A DNA stretch of 64,000 bases from contig CM077013.1 in the NCBI GenBank assembly GCA_039090855.1, positions 136,979,240 through 137,043,239 of the forward strand. Direction: 5' to 3'. This document shows, piece by piece, positions 31,893 through 43,957 of the stretch. Below the pieces are notes generated by a model, which did no database searches, was not told where the DNA came from, and saw nothing but the letters and a program-made list of their open reading frames with translations. The stretch comes from Macrothele yani. Lineage: Eukaryota > Arthropoda > Arachnida > Araneae > Macrothelidae. The position numbers and the translations under genes were made by a program. Position 1 is the stretch's first letter; each line of letters begins with the position of its first letter.

Positions 31893-34602
31893 ATATCATC
31901 ATCATCATCATTGTCAACCATTATCAATCCACTGCTGGACGAAGGTCTCCCCAAGTTTCCTCCACAACGGTCTGTCTTGTGCCAGTCTCCTCCATGTCAC
32001 CCCTGCGTACTTTCGAATTTCATCCACCCATCTCCCATGTGGTCTTCTTCTGGGTCTTTTCCTGTCCCTTGGAATCCAATCTAAAATTTCGGCTGTCCAT
32101 CGATGATCTGTCCTTCTGGCAGTATGTCCAGCCCATTGCCATTTCAGGGATTTAACTCTGATCATGATGTCTTCCACTCTTGTCATTTTTCGGATCCACG
32201 AGTTCCTCTTCTTATCTCTCCTGGTTACACCAAGTATGCACCTCTCCATGCTGCTTTGAGTTGTCTGCAGCCTTTGTATGTCTCTTTTAGTTAAGGTCCA
32301 CGTCTCTGCACCATACGTAAGCACTGGAAGGATGCATTGATCAAACACTTTTCTTTTAAGACATAATGGCATATTGCTCTTGAAAATTATGCTGTTTCTT
32401 CCAAAAGCTCTCCAGGCAAGTTTTGTACGCCGATTAATTTCTTCATCAATGTGACCCTCACTTGATATCTGCTGTCCAAGATAAACGTACGTGTCGGTTA
32501 TCTCCAGCTTTTCTCCATCAATCGATAAATCTTCATTTCTTGTAAAAGCATTGAACATCACTTTTGTCTTCTGAAAGTTCATTTTTAATCCCACTCATTT
32601 TTAATCCCACTTTTTTACTCTTGTCAGCAAGTTCCTGGATCATACTCTGTAGTTCTGATGGGCTAGTTGCAAAAATGACTACGTCATCAGCAAAACGAAG
32701 GTGGGTTAGATAATCTCCATTAATCTTTATCCCCTTGTTTTCCCAGTTCAGTGATTGAAAGACATTTTCCAATGTGGCATTAAAGAGCTTCGGAGATATG
32801 GTGTCACCTTGTCTCACTCCCTTTCCAATTTTTATGTGTGTTGTATTTTCAAACAGCCTAATCTTTGCACTTGCATTTTCATAGATGTTATTAATAATAT
32901 TAATGTATGCATCTTCAATACCGCAGGTTTTCAGAGCCATTGTAACTGCTGATGGTTTCACCGAATCAAAGGCTTTTTCATAATCGATAAAAGCCATGCA
33001 CAATGGAAGTTCATATTCCCTCGCTCTTTCAATTAGTTCTCTCAGCACATGGATATGATCTATTGTGCTGTAGCCACTCCTGAATCCAGCTTGTTCTCTC
33101 GGTTGAGCCATGTCCAGTGTTACCTTCAAGCGGTGTGAAAGAACTTTAGTGAAGATTTTATAAACTACTGATAGGAGACTGATAGGTCTGTAGTTTCCGA
33201 GATCCTCAATGTCACCTTTCTTATGTAGCAGGATCATTGTAGCGGTGTTCCAATCCTCAGGAATCTTTCCTTCATTAAGGCATCGAGTGAAAATTTGGGC
33301 GAGTACTGTTTCGATTTCTCCACTTGCTTCTTGTATGATGTCTACAGTAATTCCATCTTCTCCTGGAGCTTTTCCCCGCTTCATGTTCTTGATTGCATGT
33401 GCAACTTCTGCTGGAAGGACTGGAGGAACTCTGGTACTGGTATCTTTCATGATGTCTGGAGTGCATGTATCATCCCTTTCATATAATTTGGAGTAGAAAT
33501 CTTTCACTCTTGTCAAAATTTCGCCTCTATTTCTTGTTACAGAACCATCTTCTTTTCTCAGTGCCATAATCTGTTTTCTTCCCTTACTGAGATGTCCCTT
33601 TGCTATCTTTAGGCTTTGGTTGTTTTCAATTGCTTTCCTCACTAGTTCACAGTTGAATTTTCTTACGTCTTCAGTGATACTTTTTCGTTCTGTCTTGCAT
33701 AGCTCTATATATTCCACTTTGGAAGTCACATCTTCTTTAGTTGTCCTCATCTCTCTTCTTTTTTGCATCAACATTTTCGTTTTTCCTGATAATTTATTTA
33801 CATGCAACTTGTTCTTAGACCCAGCTAATTTTGTTGCTGTTTCCATAAGAGCTTTGGGTACTTTTCTGTTAACTTCAGAGATGTCCACTTCTTCCGATGT
33901 TAGGCCTTCTAAAGCAGAGAACCTGTTCTTCAGTTCCAACTTGAAGGTATTATGGTGTTTTTTAAGGTTGGTTATGTCAATAGATTTTGTTTGTCTTATG
34001 AGCTTGCCACGTTCAAGTTTAGTGTTGAGGTGCATCTTACATCTCAACAATCTATGGTCACTACCTGTGTTGAACTTGTTTAGCACACTGCAGTCTTCTA
34101 TGACGAATTTTTTGTTACACATAATAAAATCAATTTCACTTGTCGTCCCATTTGGATGTCTCCATGTCCATTTCCTGTGTGGCTTTTTCTTGAAGAAGGA
34201 GTTCAAGATGAAAAACCCTTCTGCCTCTGCAAACTCAACGAGAGTATTTCCACGCTGGTTTCTGTTGCCGTGACCGAATTTACCTACTGAAGTTTCATTC
34301 TGTTGCCGTTGCCCTATTTTTGCATTGAAATCTCCCATAATTATTTTCAAGTGCTGCTTACCTTTATTATTTAGATGACAAATTTCCTCATAAAATTCTT
34401 CAATTTCTTCTTCAGGATGACTTGTGGTGGGTGCATAAGTTTGAATAATCTGAGCCTGGTATCTTTTCGAGAGTTGGATAACAAGCCGTGCAGCTCTGTC
34501 AGAGGAACTTTCAACTTCTACAACTTTATCCTTCAGTTTCTTGTTTATTATAAATCCAACACCACTAGTTCTGCCAGTATCTGTCCCACGATAGTAGAAG
34601 AG
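31893..34602 (-). pseudogene. RTE retrotransposon, 5'-truncated, near-intact polymerase
   Basis: The main frame (32533-34350, 605 codons) begins within the endonuclease. It has MGDFNAKIG, a SEIDFIMCNKKF segment and GSDHRLLRC. The reverse transcriptase follows: GKAPGEDGITVDIIQEASG, MILLHKKGDIEDLGNYRPIS, QAGFRSGYSTIDHI, CMAFIDYEKAFDSV, GVRQGDTISPKLFNATL and FADDVVIF near residue 553. A short duplication (TTTTTAATCCCACT twice, 32583-32613) breaks the frame. The C-terminal 226 residues continue in another frame at 31914-32594, ending FVQQWIDNG. The 5' end stops at a (TA)n tract next to TcE. The 3' tail is ATC/ATG triplets. Confidence 0.95.
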
Positions 34603-34620
34603 TATATATATATATATTTA

Positions 34621-35945
34621 CACTATATTGACAAAATTCACCGGACACCTAGAAAAGAAACACAACATAGCATTTATTGACGTATATTAGTACGGTGTCT
34701 GTCCACCTTTGTCGGTTCAATGCATGCACTGACCCTTGACTGTCCACCTTTGTCGGTTCAATGCATGCACTGACCCTTGACTGTCCACCTTTGTCGGTTC
34801 AATGCATGCACTGAGCCTTTGAGACATGATTTCGACAAATATTTGGAACACAGCGATAGGTATGCACTTCCATTCAGTACATAATGCTGCCGCTAACTGT
34901 TGCTTAATAGTAGGCCTTGGTTCCAAACTTCTTATGTAGCGCTCTAATTCATTCTATAGGTGCTCTATGGGATTAAGACCAGGACTCTATACTGGCCAGT
35001 CTACACACGATACAGAATTATCGTCAAACCACGCTGTAACAGTCCTTGCTTTATGGCTCGGTGCATAAACCTGCTGGTGCCAACAAGGCTCGGTTCCATA
35101 GCATTGCCACATATTTAGTAGGGCATAATTGTCCAGAATATCGAGGTAGACGTGCTGGTTAACAGGTGTGTCCACGATAACCAATGGGCCGGGACCATAC
35201 CACGAAAAAAATTCCCACACGAGTACCCTGCCAGCTCCAAACTTGACCGTAGTAATAGTACCCTGTGGTAAATAGAGTTCCTCCAGCTGCCGCCATAACC
35301 ACACACAGCCATCAGACTGATGGATCGTGTATCTGGTTTCATCAGTCCATATGACCCGTTTCTATTGATCTACGGTCCACAATAAATATTCTTTGTACCA
35401 TGCTAAAGACCAGTAGCACTGTGAGTGGAAATGAAAGGTATATGAGCAGCCGCACGACCACGGTAACCCATGGAATGAAGTTCTCTGCGAATGATACGTG
35501 TACATACCGAGGTTCCAGCATTTTTACTCACCTGCACACTGAGGTCTTGTGCATTACTCCGTCGATTAGCTGTAACGACTCTCCTGAGTCTTCGACGTCC
35601 TCTATCGCTGATTTTCTTTGGTCTTCCGGTACGTTTTTCTGCTTCAGGCACGTCATGTGTCTTCCACTTATTCAGTACATCCAAAGTAGTTGACTTGGGT
35701 ATGTTTAAACGCCTCTCGGTTTCTCTTATGGACAACCCACTAATATAACACGCAACAATCTTTCGTTTCTCAAAAACAGATCTCTCCCGCGCGACATTTT
35801 CACTCAACCTCACAGTGCGATATGATCGCGGTCATCTACAGACTTGTATTTATACCGTTTGTAGCTGTACTGCGCATCTTAACAAAGCAGAAGTTCCATT
35901 AATTTGCTTTTGAAGAGATGTCGGGTGACTTGTGTAAATATAGTG
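34621..35945 (-). pseudogene. Tc1-like element TcE
   Basis: Left TIR CACTATATTGACAAAATTCA after TA; the right end is the inverse of CACTATATTTACACAAGTCA. On the minus strand, 35403-35813 encodes the DNA-binding half: ERSVFEKRKIVACYISGLSI, ETERRLNIPKSTTLDVLNKW and a KKISDRGRRRLRRVV linker. Further on are VIWTDETRYTIHQSDG (first Asp) after a stop, GRVLVWEFFSWYGPGPL, and QQVYAPSHKA where QQDNAPSHKA is expected, so the second Asp is Val. The end SPGLNPIEHL gives 34-residue spacing. A 41-bp tandem triplication lies in the C-terminal coding part. Confidence 0.88.
34700..34818. repeat. 41-bp tandem repeat, three copies, inside TcE
   Basis: TGTCCACCTTTGTCGGTTCA then ATGCATGCACTGACCCTTGAC starts at 34700, 34741 and 34782. 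Copies one and two are identical and the third is nearly so, so the amplification is recent. 41 is not a multiple of three. Confidence 0.95.
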
Positions 35946-36089
35946 TGCATATCAAACTATTAAATTAATAATATAAAAATCAAACTAATAAATCAGTAAT
36001 ATCTGCATACAAATAAGATAAATGGGGGGCGCAATATTTTATAGTTTGGCCCAGGCACAGAAATTCCTAGTTACGCCTCTATATCTATG

Positions 36090-36703
36090 TTACAAAGAAT
36101 TCCGAAGTACTAGGTACCTGATATGCTTGTATTTTTCAGTGCTCTTAAAAATTTTCACTTATATAATTTATCGCAACTTTGCTCATAGCACATTTATCCA
36201 TACAATAAAGTATATAGATAGTCATTTCTCCATTTCGAAAAGTTTCTTTTTTTTTCCCATTTTTGAATTTCCTTCGTGAACGTCTCGCGAGTTATTAAAG
36301 AAGAGATCCGCGGGTCGGAGGTGGAAGACCTTGCTTTAGTAGTAGCCTTGCATTATTTGTAACAAGTGGAAGAGAACGCTTGATGAATGTATGAAACGAG
36401 CCATGCCGTAAACTGGAATTCCGAACCACCCTGGGCATTCCAAATTAAGGCCCCTGCAAACCACTAACTTCTTGCTTAAACACTTTCACACTGAACTGCA
36501 CATTACTTCTCAGCATAGCTTTTACAATTCAGAAACACCGACAGTTAGGCAGAGTCGTATAAATGACTAGTTTGAATGCGTACTGAGTAGACATAAAATT
36601 GAGAGTTGGAGTGACAAGAGTTGACAGATTTTGGTGGAGTTGCTGAAAAATATGTTATCGTCGAATGAATATCATTGTAATTATGCATTGAAGCCAGCAA
36701 GAG
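36090..36703. other. No recognised feature
   Basis: Sequence between the probable hAT right end and TcF. Short frames only; no repeat end recognised. Confidence 0.45.
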
Positions 36704-36705
36704 TA

Positions 36706-37932
36706 CCCCGATAAGCCATTACGTTATGCTCACCCCAGACCAGAGAAATGAGCGCGCATGGAGACCAAAGGGTGACCCAGGTGAAGTTCACAGAGCAGTA
36801 GTATATATACAACCCGAGGACTGGCTTTCAGTGAGCAGAGTGTTCGGAGTCAGAATGGGAAAAGTTGCCAATTTTTCGGAGTTTGATTAAAGGACAAATT
36901 GTGACGGCACGGGGCCTTGGAACTACCATCTCGGAAACGGCACGGCTTGTTGGTTGCTCACGTGCTTCTGTAGTGAGTACGTATCAAAAAGGGTGCATAG
37001 ATGGCCAAACGACGAACCGCCGTCCAGTCGTGTGTCGTCCGCAACTCATTGATGCCAGAGGAGAGCGAACACTGTCGAGCATTGTTCACAGCGACTGCAG
37101 GGCCGCAGTGCGACAAACCACCCGCAGCTACAACAGTGGTGGTTGTGGCAATGTATCACAGCGTACAGCTCATCGTATGCTTCTGTGCATGTGCCTGCGT
37201 AGCTGAAGACCCTGTCGGGTCCCCATGCTCACAGCAGGTCATCGCCAACAACGCATGAAATGGAACCAAGAACATCGAGTCATCGCCAACAACGCATGAT
37301 TGAAAGAAAGTGGACTGGTCTCGCGATTTGAGATTCCTGGTGGATCATTTAGACGGCTGAGCGCGAATACCTCGATTGCCAACGGAGGCTATGGCACCTG
37401 GATGCACTGTTGGGCGGAAACAAGCCGGCGGCGGCGGTGTTATGCTGTGGGCGATATTTTCTTGGGACACTTTAGGCCCCATTATCCCAATAGCACAATC
37501 CCTGACAGCCATCAGGTATCCAAACATCGTTGCGGACCAAGTTCACCCATTCATGGCAACTGTGTTCCCTGCTGGTAATGGCCATTACCAACAGGATAAT
37601 GCGCCATACCACACTGCCAGAATCGTTAAGGAGTGGTTCGAGGAACAGGCTGGTGATTTTCTGTTAATGTCCTGGTCTCCAAATTCACCTGATATGAACC
37701 CAATCGAACATTTGCGGTTCGACCTGGGAAACCGGGTTCACACTGAATCACCACCACCCCGAAATGTGTGGGAACTGCAGGACCTGCTGTTGACATTATG
37801 GTATCAGATACCTCAGGATACCTATCGCCACCTCATTGAATCGATGTCTCGTCGAGAGGCCCCTGTTTTGCGGGATAAAGGGTGTCCTACAGCTTATTGG
37901 GTAGGTTGTCATAATGTGATGGCTCCTCGGTG
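36706..37932 (+). pseudogene. Tc1-like element TcF, 36-residue spacing
   Basis: The left end CCCCGATAAGCCATTACGTT and the inverse of the right end, CACCGAGGAGCCATCACATT, sit next to TA on both sides. The plus strand 36865-37206 has the HTH half (GTTISETARLVGCSRASVVS, QLIDARGERTLSSIVHSDCR). The first-Asp region is garbled: in one frame it reads DWSRDLRFLVDHLDG where WSDESRF is expected. 37376-37981 has GGGVMLWAIFSWDTLGPI, NGHYQQDNAPYHTARIVKEW and SPNSPDMNPIEHLRFDLGN. I count 36 residues between second Asp and Glu. The last ~20 codons of that frame read into the TIR. Confidence 0.88.
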
Positions 37933-37934
37933 TA

Positions 37935-38409
37935 TACCTAACGGGGGAAAAAACGTCTTCTTCAGCGTGAAGAGGGAGTGAGACCTGATGTGCAACGGCG
38001 GAAATGCAGAGGACTGGCTCAGGACAGAGCTGAAAGGCGTTTGGTTGTCAAGTTGGTCGAAAACACGTGAGGGTAATGATACCACGGTAAAAGGAAGAAA
38101 TTGCTTAATATTTACTTACCACCAGTGTATAGCGTTTCCTCCAAATCTTGGAGGAAAGTAAAATTCTCCATCAAAACAGGCTTCTGCATCAGCTCTAGAA
38201 ACATGGTTTACCTAAAAATAATCGAAAATTCAGTATTTTAAAATGATGCTTCAAAAGCATGAACATTGGTTCTCGCAAATGTGGAGTTACGGATATATTT
38301 TTGTTATTACGTTCATGCATTCAACAGAAAAGTCAAGTCAAAGAACAATTTAACCATTATGCAGCAAATTAAAGAAATAATACGTAATATGTAAGCAAAC
38401 GTTAATCAA
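37935..38409. other. No recognised feature
   Basis: AT-rich sequence between TcF and the 3' end of the LINE; no supported frame or repeat. Confidence 0.45.
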
Positions 38410-40830
38410 CCATTAATTTTGAAGGTCTTCAGTTGTTTTTTGAATACCGAAAAGTGTGTAATCGTCTTGATTCGAAGCGGCAACCATTCCAGGACCTAGG
38501 GCAGGTCAAATTAATATTATTAAATAATAAATTAGTACGCGCTCTAGGTATTAAAAAACTAATATTTCCACAAGTGTCATGATAATGGGAACGGAAATGC
38601 AAGGTTATTAGATCTAAATATTTCTTAGCATATATACGTTCATGCATAAACAGTAATTATCGAAAACTGTATAATTTATCAATGACATTATCTGATAACT
38701 GAGAAAAAAGAATGTACCTGTAAAGACGAATTCACCAAACGTAATTTTTTTTTTTTTTGTAGAACATAAATTCTATTAATATTACCAATAGTTGTGCGAC
38801 CCCAAGCCAAGAGACAATAAGATAGAAATGGATAAATAAATGAAAAATACAATAGCAACTTAATCCTGGCAGGCAACGAACTTGAAATCCTATAAATGAC
38901 CCCAATGCGGGATCTGAGCCCAACCGCAATTTCACTAACTTGTGCATCCCATCTCAAATTATCTTGTAAATATACACCGAAGAACTTTACAACAGTCTGA
39001 AAGTCAAGGGGCACTCCATTAAATAATATCCCATTTGCAATATCCACTCTTCGCCTACATCGCGAAAATAGTACACTAGTAGTTTTGAAAAACTGGGATT
39101 AACTCAGATAGAGTGTTCCCGGAAAAAAATAGGATTGTGTCATCAGCATATCAAATAGGAGTAGCACTTGAAGTAATAGTAAATAAATCATTAACATAAA
39201 TAAAAAATAAAAACGGGCCCAAAACCGATCCCTGAGGAACACCATGACGAACCATAAGAGCAGAAGATCGAACACCCTGTATTTGTACAAATTGCTTCCG
39301 GCCTGTTAAATAATTTTGGAATAAAGTCTTAACAACCCCCCTGATGCCAATATTTTCTAACTTAGATAACAATGTGTCGTGACAAATGGTATCAAAAGCG
39401 CGGGAAAGATCACAAAAGACCCCCACTGCACTAGTGCCATTATCAAGACTAAAATGTAAATAGTTTAATACATCCAAAATAGCAGTTTCTGTCGAAAACC
39501 CGTTACGAAACCCATGTTGGCTTTTATTTAAAATAATTTTTTTATCAATATAAGATAACAACTGTATGAGTATTAATCTCTCCATAATTTTAACAAACAC
39601 AGGAATTACAGATACTGGTCGATAATTTGCAACATTTGTTACTGATCCCTTTTTATGTATAACAGTAACACGACTTAATTTCAATGGCAACGGGATTCAC
39701 CCTGTATACAAAATACGATTAAAAATATGGGTCAACGGAACAAGTAGCTCCCGTGAAACAAATTTTATAACCCTAGGATGTACGTTATCAGGCCCCGCAC
39801 TTTTGGACTGGTCCAATTCACTCATTACCCTCAAGAGGTCATCATCCACTGGTTTAAAAAAGAATGAGGAATCAGACGAAGGAGGTAAGTAATCAGAGAA
39901 ATGGTTAGTATAATGAGGAATTTCAGACAACAGAATGTCCGGCAACTCCAAAAAATATTTATTAAAAATATCAACAACCTCTCCTAAATTAGACGTCCTA
40001 ATTCCATTATATTCAATTATAGTTGATGATTGGGCATCCCTCGAGGTTGCCAACAGTTCATTAATTAAACGCCAGATTTTCCTACCGTCAGTAGTAGTAC
40101 CGAAATAATTAAAATAATAGTTTTGTTTAGCCAGTCTTAATTTAGAATTATACCAATTTCTATACCTATGAAAATTAGACGAATGAATTGAGTTCCTGGA
40201 ACGGAGGGTAACAGCAAATAATTTATTTTTTCTATTTAAGCAACGTAACAAACTCCGGTTAAACCAAGGCTTCCTGCAACGCGACGTACGACGTAAGTTA
40301 CGAAATGAAAACGCAACATTGTAAGAATTCCAAAAAATTCTCCAGAATTCATTATATGACTCAACTGGATCATCCAACCGAAGTATAGAAGTCCAATCAA
40401 TTAGTGATAAAGCCCCACGAAACAGAAGTAAATTATCATAACTATAATTTCTTATTAACATAGAACATGAATTAGATCTGTGTACTACTGAACAGTTCGC
40501 CAAAGCAAAAATCGGTAGATGATCACTGATATGAAATGAGAGAACCCCTGAGCATGTACTATAGATATTTGTTATACACAAATCTAATAAAAAAGAAGTT
40601 GAATCTGTAACTCTAGTGGGAATAGTTATTACATTTTACATTCCAGAAGAAATAATTGTATCTCTAAATAAGGCTGCACCCGTTCCAGAGGAATTCGTAT
40701 CCACATTAAAGTCACCAAGAGAGTACAATGTCCTACCAGTGAAATTTATGTCATCCAACAAACCAGAATAAAAGTTAAAAAAAGATCCAATATTACCGTG
40801 TATTAAGAATAGTAGGTACAACCTCTAGCA
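38410..40830 (-). pseudogene. CR1/Jockey-like LINE, 5'-truncated, broken
   Basis: On the minus strand, 40636-40821 holds endonuclease motif LGDFNVDTNSSG. 39697-40581 continues with ITNIYSTCSGVLSF and ISDHLPIFALANCS (endonuclease C-terminal SDH motif), then the linker to KSAGPDNVHPRVIKF. 39151-39690 is reverse transcriptase: VIHKKGSVTNVANYRPVSVI, SQHGFRNGFSTETAI, VFCDLSRAFDTICHDTLL, GVPQGSVLGPFLFFIYVNDL. The next frame carries YADDTILFF after a stop. 38688-39047 is the thumb region. These motifs fit CR1/Jockey/L2-like LINEs rather than RTE; the exact clade is uncertain. At least four frame breaks are present. Confidence 0.9.
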
Positions 40831-40835
40831 TAAAG

Positions 40836-41690
40836 CAGATGTGGATCCAGAGGTGGGATGCGTGGGGGCGCCCCCCCCCCACGGAAACCAAAGAAAAGCT
40901 CCGATTTGTTAGGTTTTAATAACAAGTTGAATATTTTTTCGTGAAAGAAAATATTACTTAAAAGTACATTACTTTCGTTAATTAATTGGAAGAATTTATA
41001 GACATTGTGAAACACAAGCTTGTCCACGCCCCCTCACTTCGAAGTAAGGCGCTCTCCCAACTAAGTTATGTGGACAGAATCCCTCGACACAAATTTGTCG
41101 TTTTGACACATGCTTTCACCTCTGTAGTACTTCACAACATACTAACAACACTTTTCCATTTTCCGGGCAAACATCATCAGTAAGGTTCCCGGTTATTCCC
41201 GACCTATGCTTCTCAACTCCCCCCCCCCCACGAAAAACCTAGATCGGTCTAAGCTGCTCTTAATATTATATTAAGAGTTCTGGTTGATCTTAAAAAAAAT
41301 GGCTTGAGCCTATAACAACTAAATACACATTCTAATTCATTGTTCTTTATTTATGTTGCATGTATTTTTCCACTGACTAATTAAGTAGTATGCTGATCAG
41401 AGCAGATCTTTTTGGTCGCCATGACCAGCACAGACGATAGAAATTTGTTCTGAGGAGAGTTCATGCCAGGGACTGATCCAGGATTTTCGTGATGGGGAAG
41501 GAGGCGAAAATATCGGGAATAACCGGGGACCTTACGGATATTTTCCCGCAAAATAAAAAAGCGTTCTTTGTTATGTCTGTAAATTCTTCGAATTAATTAA
41601 CGAAAGTAACATACTTTTAAGTAATGCTTTCGTTCACGAAAAAATATTCAATTTGCTATTAAAACCTAACAAAGTTGGAACTTAGTTTAG
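40836..41690. mobile_element. Two hAT-type MITE copies in inverted orientation
   Basis: The first copy runs from about 40836 (CAGATGTGGATCCAGAGGTG) to about 41257 (inverse of TAGACCGATCTAGGTTTTTC). The second starts at about 41464 (CAGGGACTGATCCAGGATTT) and runs rightward. Their interiors pair as inverted repeats: TTAGGTTTTAATAACAAGTT with AACCTAACAAAG-side sequence, GTTAATTAATT with AATTAATTAAC, and TAAGGTTCCCGGTTATTCCC with GGGAATAACCGGGGACCTTA. The second copy is cut off near 41690. SINE-C lies in the first. No target duplication was found. Confidence 0.6.
41003..41150 (-). mobile_element. SINE-C copy, tRNA-like, inside hAT-type arm
   Basis: On the minus strand: CTACAGAGGTGAAAGCATGT, then GTGTCAAAACGACAAATTTG, ACTTAGTTGGGAGAGCGCC (tRNA A-box-like) and GAAGTGAGGGGGCGTGGAC. 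The same order appears at 58320-58525 and, truncated, at 58845-58935. It is absent from the paired arm at 41540-41575, so it was inserted after the inverted pair formed or into one copy before. Confidence 0.6.
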
Positions 41691-42287
41691 AACCATTATT
41701 TTTTCTAATCCCTCCATTTTGATCACCGTTCTTTCCGAAAATTGATTTTAAATAAAAAAAATTAAAAAAAAAGGTTCATTAATTAAAATTTTTATTTTAT
41801 AAAAAGTGAGAAGCTCAACTTACTTCTGCGCGGAAATTAGTTCAGCTGCGCTGCCCAGCGCGTTCGCTGCTTACAGGGAACATTGTGTACAATCTACATA
41901 TTAATTCCATAAGGTTTTTCACTTTGAGTCATATTTTGAGAGAACGGCTGAACGTAAAGATATGGTTGAGGTATCAAAATAAAGATCTTACCATGTAGAT
42001 GTGCCAGTCGAAGAAAAAAAAGGAAATTGGAGAAACGGTTCGGATGTTGTGGGGCGGCAAATTTCCCATGTACATTCTATGGGAGAAGCGTGCGATTGAC
42101 ATTCGATCGTCTATGGTTGACTCACTCGCTGTTGAAGGCGAATCATGGAGGGACTGTGATAATCCGAAGTCTCTTTTCTGAGCCAACCACTGCGCAAAAC
42201 AACGCTAGCATGCATTGGTATCAAAGTTACTCTCATCGGAACAGCGAACACTCTCGAAGACCTTACTGCGTTATGCCGCTGGACTGT
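41691..42287. other. No recognised feature
   Basis: AT-rich then mixed sequence up to the RTE target duplication. The opposing frames around 41974-42186 have no domain. Confidence 0.45.
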
Positions 42288-42328
42288 GTGATGTATATCA
42301 TCATCATCATCATCATTGTCAACCATTA

Positions 42329-43957
42329 TCACTCCACTGCTGGACGAAGGTCTCCCCAAGTTTCCTCCACAACGGTCTGTCTTGTGCCAGTCTCCTCCAT
42401 GTCACCCCCTGCATACTTTCGAATTTCATCCACCCATCTCCCATGTGGTCTTCTTCTGGGTCTTTTCCTGTCCCTTGGAATCCAATCTAAAATTTCGGCT
42501 GTCCATCGATGATCTGTCCTTCTGGCAGTATGTCCAGCCCATTGCCATTTCAGGGATTTAACTCTGATCATGATGTCTTCCACTCTTGTCATTTTTCGGA
42601 TCCACGAGTTCCTCTTCTTATCTCTTCTGGTTACACCAAGTATGCACCTCTCCATGCTTCTTTGAGTTGTCTGCAGCCTTTGTATGTCTCTTCTAGTTAA
42701 GATCCACGTCTCTGCACCATACGTAAGCACTGGAAGGATGCATTGATCAAACACTTTTCTTTTAAGACATAATGGCATATTGCTCTTGAAAATTATCCTG
42801 TTTCTTCCAAAAGCTCTCCAGGTAAGTTTTGTACGCCGATTAATTTCTTCATCAATGTGACCCTCACTTGATATCTGCTGTCCAAGATAAACGTACGTAT
42901 CTGTTATCTCCAGCTTTTCTCCATCAATCAATAAATCTTCATTTCTTGTAAAAGCATTGAACATCACTTTTGTCTCCTGAAAGTTCATTTTTAATCCCAC
43001 TTCTTTACTCTTGTCAGCAAGTTCCTGGATCATACTCTGCAGCTCTGATGGGCTAGTTGCAAAAATGACTACGTCTTCAGCAAAACGAAGGTGGGTTAGA
43101 TAATCTCCATTAATCTTTATCCCCTTGTTTTCCCAGCTCAGTGACTGAAAAACACCCTCCAATGTGACATTAAAGAGCTTCGGAGATATGGTGTCACCTT
43201 GTCTCACTCCTTTTCCAATTTTTACGTGTGTTGTATTTTCAAACAGCCTAATCTTTGCACTTGCATTTTCATAGATGTTATTAATAATATTAATGTATGC
43301 ATCTTCAATACCGCAGGTTTTCAGAGCCATTGTAACTGCTGATGGTTTCACCGAATCAAAGGCTTTCTCATAATCGATAAAAGCCATGCACAATGGAAGT
43401 TCATATTCCCTCGCTCTTTCAATTAGTTCTCTCAGCACATGGATATGATCTATTGTGCTGTAGCCACTCCTGAATCCAGCTTGTTCTCTCGGTTGAGCCA
43501 TGTCCAGTGTTACCTTCAAGCGGTGTGAAAGAACTTTAGTGAAGATTTTATAAACTACTGATAGGAGGCTAATAGGTCTGTAGTTTCCGAGATCCTCAAT
43601 GTCACCTTTCTTATGTAGCAGGATCATTGTAGCGGTGTTCCAATCCTCAGGAATCTTTCCTTCATTAAGGCATCGAGTGAAAATTTGGACGAGTACTGTT
43701 TCGATTTCTCCACTTGCTTCTTGTATGATGTCTACAGTAATTCCATCTTCTCCTGGAGCTTTTCCCCGCTTCATGTTCTTGATTGCATGTGCAACTTCTG
43801 CTGGAAGGACTGGAGGAACTCTGGTACTGGTATCTTTCATGATGTCTGGAGTGCATGTATCATCCCTTTCATATAATTTGGAGTAGAAATCTTTCACTCT
43901 TGTCAAAATTTCTCCTCTATTTCTTGGTACAGAACCATCTTCTTTTCTCAGTGCCAT
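42329..43957 (-). pseudogene. RTE reverse transcriptase and C-terminus, FAED active site
   Basis: 542 codons: GKAPGEDGITVDIIQEASG, MILLHKKGDIEDLGNYRPIS, QAGFRSGYSTIDHIH, CMAFIDYEKAFDSV and GVRQGDTISPKLFNVTL. Then comes RFAEDVVIFATSPSE, where the sister copy has RFADDVVIF. The first Asp of the catalytic pair is thus Glu. The C-terminal part has GAETWILTRRDIQRLQ and WAGHTARRTDHRW. Near the end a base change in the GGDMEETGTRQT region shifts frame, so the tail differs from the usual FVQQWIDNG. The linker frame 43974-44330 lies upstream in another frame. Confidence 0.95.

Larger units (their letters stand above)
26817..36081. mobile_element. Probable hAT-type element expanded by nested insertions
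   Basis: The left end CAGATGCGTAACTAGG (26817) and the inverse of the right end, TAGAGGCGTAACTAGG (36081), agree at 14 of 16 positions. The flanking 8-mers TATCTATA (26809-26816) and TATCTATG (36082-36089) agree at seven of eight. Inside are two Tc1-like elements, a mariner-type element, a SINE, two RTE pieces, a minisatellite and another Tc1-like element. Little of the original element remains (about 26817-27000 and 35946-36081, plus gaps). Two unrelated solo ends are the alternative, hence moderate confidence. Confidence 0.5.

Noticed and set aside
33620..34273. 217-codon plus-strand frame
   Set aside because: It is the antisense shadow of the RTE open frame; the equivalent at 44011-44385 behaves the same way.
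36015..36081. hAT right end paired with an end near 40836
   Set aside because: Orientation and TIR sequence do not match; the 26817 end matches better.
37376..37981. Intact TcF transposase
   Set aside because: Although 201 codons are open, the first-Asp region is out of frame and altered, and the last codons lie in the TIR.
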